Assembly (NCBI GenBank): GCA_009835515.1
Contig: VXXH01000803.1
Location: 1 to 7,203, forward strand
Direction: 5' to 3'
DNA length: 7,203 bases
DNA from: Candidatus Poribacteria bacterium
GTDB taxonomy: Bacteria > Poribacteria > WGA-4E > WGA-3G
Below, one piece after another: positions 6,432 through 7,203 of this stretch. The stretch's first letter is position 1; each line of letters begins with the position of its first letter. A program made the translations under genes and the position numbers. Under the pieces are notes generated by a model. It made no database searches, was not told where the DNA came from, and saw only the letters and a program-made list of their open reading frames with translations.

Positions 6432-7055
6432 CCGAATACCTCCGTTCAAATCTTTGGTGTAGCGATCTTCCGCTCCAACTGCGATGCCTAACACTTCTCG
6501 GATTATAGATTCGTATTTCTTGAGGTGCTGCCTCGCGCGGCGGATCCTGCTTTTAATGGTGTTTTCAGATACGCCTAAGAATTCGCCTATTTCTGAAGAT
6601 GTCATCTCTTCAAAGTAGTGGAGTGTGATAACCTTGCGATCACTTTCTTTCAATTTTGCGAGGAGTTTTGCGACGAGATCGCGCTGGGCTTCAGCAGCTA
6701 TTTTCGCGTGTTCCGATGCGACATATCGGGAATACGGTTCGGTCTCTATCCGTAATATACGGACATCTTCGAGCGGTTCGGTCTGTAACTGATTTTTTCG
6801 GAACCATGCGATACACAGATGATTCGCAATCGTATAGAGCCACTGTGAGAACAACGTCGGATCGTCTAAGGTTTCCAGTTTCTGATAGACCTGTAGGAAA
6901 GTTTCCTGCGTAATATCTTCGGCGATCTGAAAATCCCCAATTTTCCGCCGCGCGAATGCGTGGACCTGCCGTTGGTACTTTCTAACCAAACTTGCGAAAG
7001 CGTTCTCTTCACCGGCAAGGGTACGTTGAATCAAGGCAACATCATCATTTCTCAT
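5322..7055 (-). CDS. ECF-type sigma-70 factor fused to DNA polymerase III beta sliding clamp
   Basis: One uninterrupted 577-residue frame with two complete modules. Residues 1-208 are an ECF sigma factor. Region 2 is at about 21-90 (A-E-D-I-T-Q-E-T-F motif, then W-L-Y-T-I-A-N-H-L). Region 4 is at about 121-180, with a helix-turn-helix at M-T-S-S-E-I-G-E-F-L-G-V-S-E-N-T-I-K-S-R. Residues 209-577 are a full-length DnaN with three clamp domains (about 209-328, 336-453 and 455-577), including R-L-V-D-A-K-Y-P-E-Y-D-R-I-I-P at 444-458, a clamp hallmark. The sigma part would direct RNA polymerase to promoters; the clamp part normally dimerises into a ring tethering polymerases to DNA. The start has GGAG ten bases upstream. 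No anti-sigma gene or dnaA is visible nearby. The frame may be translated both as a fusion and, from an internal start at 6431, as a free clamp. A lost sigma stop codon or a sequencing error is the main alternative to a true fusion. Confidence 0.88.
   Translation of the reverse strand: MRNDDVALIQRTLAGEENAFASLVRKYQRQVHAFARRKIGDFQIAEDITQETFLQVYQKLETLDDPTLFSQWLYTIANHLCIAWFRKNQLQTEPLEDVRILRIETEPYSRYVASEHAKIAAEAQRDLVAKLLAKLKESDRKVITLHYFEEMTSSEIGEFLGVSENTIKSRIRRARQHLKKYESIIREVLGIAVGAEDRYTKDLNGGIRMKLTFDRDNLLSSLQALQSIVSQRNNTEPILSNVLIQAEGNTIACMATDAEIGIRMKVDGTVKETGSILVSAEKLADIVKTWPAEKLINFATTTDDHVEITCGDSVRKIVGFPDKTFPQFPVVDTAAFTIDGETLRSVLHKTEFAAPTKKARQTCLNGLYFNLLEDRTEVVGADGIQLALAHCEPLKLSEDKDGFIVPLKAVKEIERAFANAPEIKISLIEDQILFADADTTLTTRLVDAKYPEYDRIIPESFEGHVVVPKASIMDTTREIFSRANPKNALVCLEIDPQQIRISAKTSETDEIDGTLAAESGTGSVRMGLNAQLLIETLSHIETESVSLAFTNAMKPLVVKPIGEEGHICVLCTMLMDS
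6439..6443 (-). promoter_or_regulatory. internal Shine-Dalgarno at the sigma-clamp junction
   Basis: The minus strand reads GGAGG here, seven bases before the ATG at 6429-6431. The same bases are translated as Gly-Gly in the fusion (N-G-G-I-R-M-K). A strong site exactly at the canonical DnaN N-terminus is best explained by ancestral separate but coupled genes, or by deliberate production of two proteins. Confidence 0.78.
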
Positions 7056-7065
7056 CGTCTCTTAT

Positions 7066-7069
7066 CTCC
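7066..7069 (-). promoter_or_regulatory. ribosome binding site of the sigma-clamp gene
   Basis: GGAG on the minus strand lies ten bases before the ATG at 7053-7055. The spacing is at the long end of the usual range. It is the only plausible site near this start, and no other Met codon occurs in the first part of the frame before the sigma region 2 motifs. Confidence 0.6.
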
Positions 7070-7120
7070 AAAAAGACTATTTCATCAATGGAACTAATAG
7101 CGTTTCCGTGTTCGTGAATG

Positions 7121-7154
7121 GATAGGTCTGCATACCTCAAAGAGGCACCCTATC
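7121..7154 (-). promoter_or_regulatory. nested dyad in the leader of the sigma-clamp gene
   Basis: GATAGG (7121-7126) pairs with CCTATC (7149-7154). Inside it CCTC (7135-7138) pairs with GAGG (7142-7145) around an AAA loop. An overlapping near-palindrome, AGGTCTGCATACCT (7124-7137, 12 of 14 positions symmetric), could instead be an operator. On the minus strand TTGATA (7157-7152) followed 16 bp later by TATGCA gives only a weak promoter, so I do not name the promoter. The whole upstream region 7056-7203 has no supported gene. Confidence 0.35.
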
Positions 7155-7203
7155 AATTTATTTCCCTATAGTGACGCGAATTCGATTAAAAAAGGTGCAT
7201 AAT

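Noticed and set aside
7119..7172. Short plus-strand frame of 17 codons in the leader region
   Set aside because: Too short, no ribosome binding site, and it coincides with the leader dyad, which explains the local structure better.
7164..7174. CCCTATAGTGA matches part of the reverse complement of the T7 promoter, with an EcoRI-like GAATTC close by, hinting at vector sequence
   Set aside because: The match stops after 11 bases; the following bases do not continue the T7 promoter. An 11-base chance match is possible and nothing else looks like vector.

Overview
The window looks like chromosomal DNA of an uncultured, moderate-GC bacterium. My best guess is Candidatus Poribacteria or a similar marine lineage. 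That rests on paralogous phytanoyl-CoA dioxygenase-like (PhyH) genes, a DUF3526-like ABC-2 permease pair and heptanucleotide tandem repeats between genes. It is an impression from gene content, not a proven assignment.

All recognisable genes lie on the minus strand and read from right to left. From upstream to downstream they are: (i) 7056-7203, a leader with a nested hairpin; (ii) 5322-7055, one open frame joining a complete ECF-type sigma-70 factor to a complete DNA polymerase III beta sliding clamp (DnaN), with a strong ribosome binding site and ATG exactly at the junction, so a free clamp may also be made; (iii) 4494-5294, a PhyH-family dioxygenase; (iv) 2620-4380, a complete half-size ABC exporter, preceded by a perfect TATAAT -10 box; (v) 1774-2574, a second PhyH paralogue, about 60-65% identical to the first; (vi) 205-1773, an ABC-2 permease that begins directly after the stop codon of (v) and in the same frame; (vii) 48-204, a short repeat-rich spacer with heptad repeats and an imperfect hairpin; (viii) 1-47, the first 15 codons of a second ABC-2 permease running off the left edge.

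The short gaps (27, 113, 45 and 0 bp) suggest one or two transcripts: sigma-clamp plus first dioxygenase, then a unit from the 4429-4434 promoter covering exporter, second dioxygenase and permeases. The dioxygenase-exporter-dioxygenase order suggests hydroxylation of a small or lipid-like molecule linked to export. The substrate cannot be read from the sequence.

The most unusual element is the sigma-clamp fusion. A sigma factor tied to a sliding clamp recalls phage T4 late transcription, where the sigma-like gp55 works through the gp45 clamp. Whether this protein works that way is inference. No RNA genes, CRISPR arrays or insertion sequences were seen.
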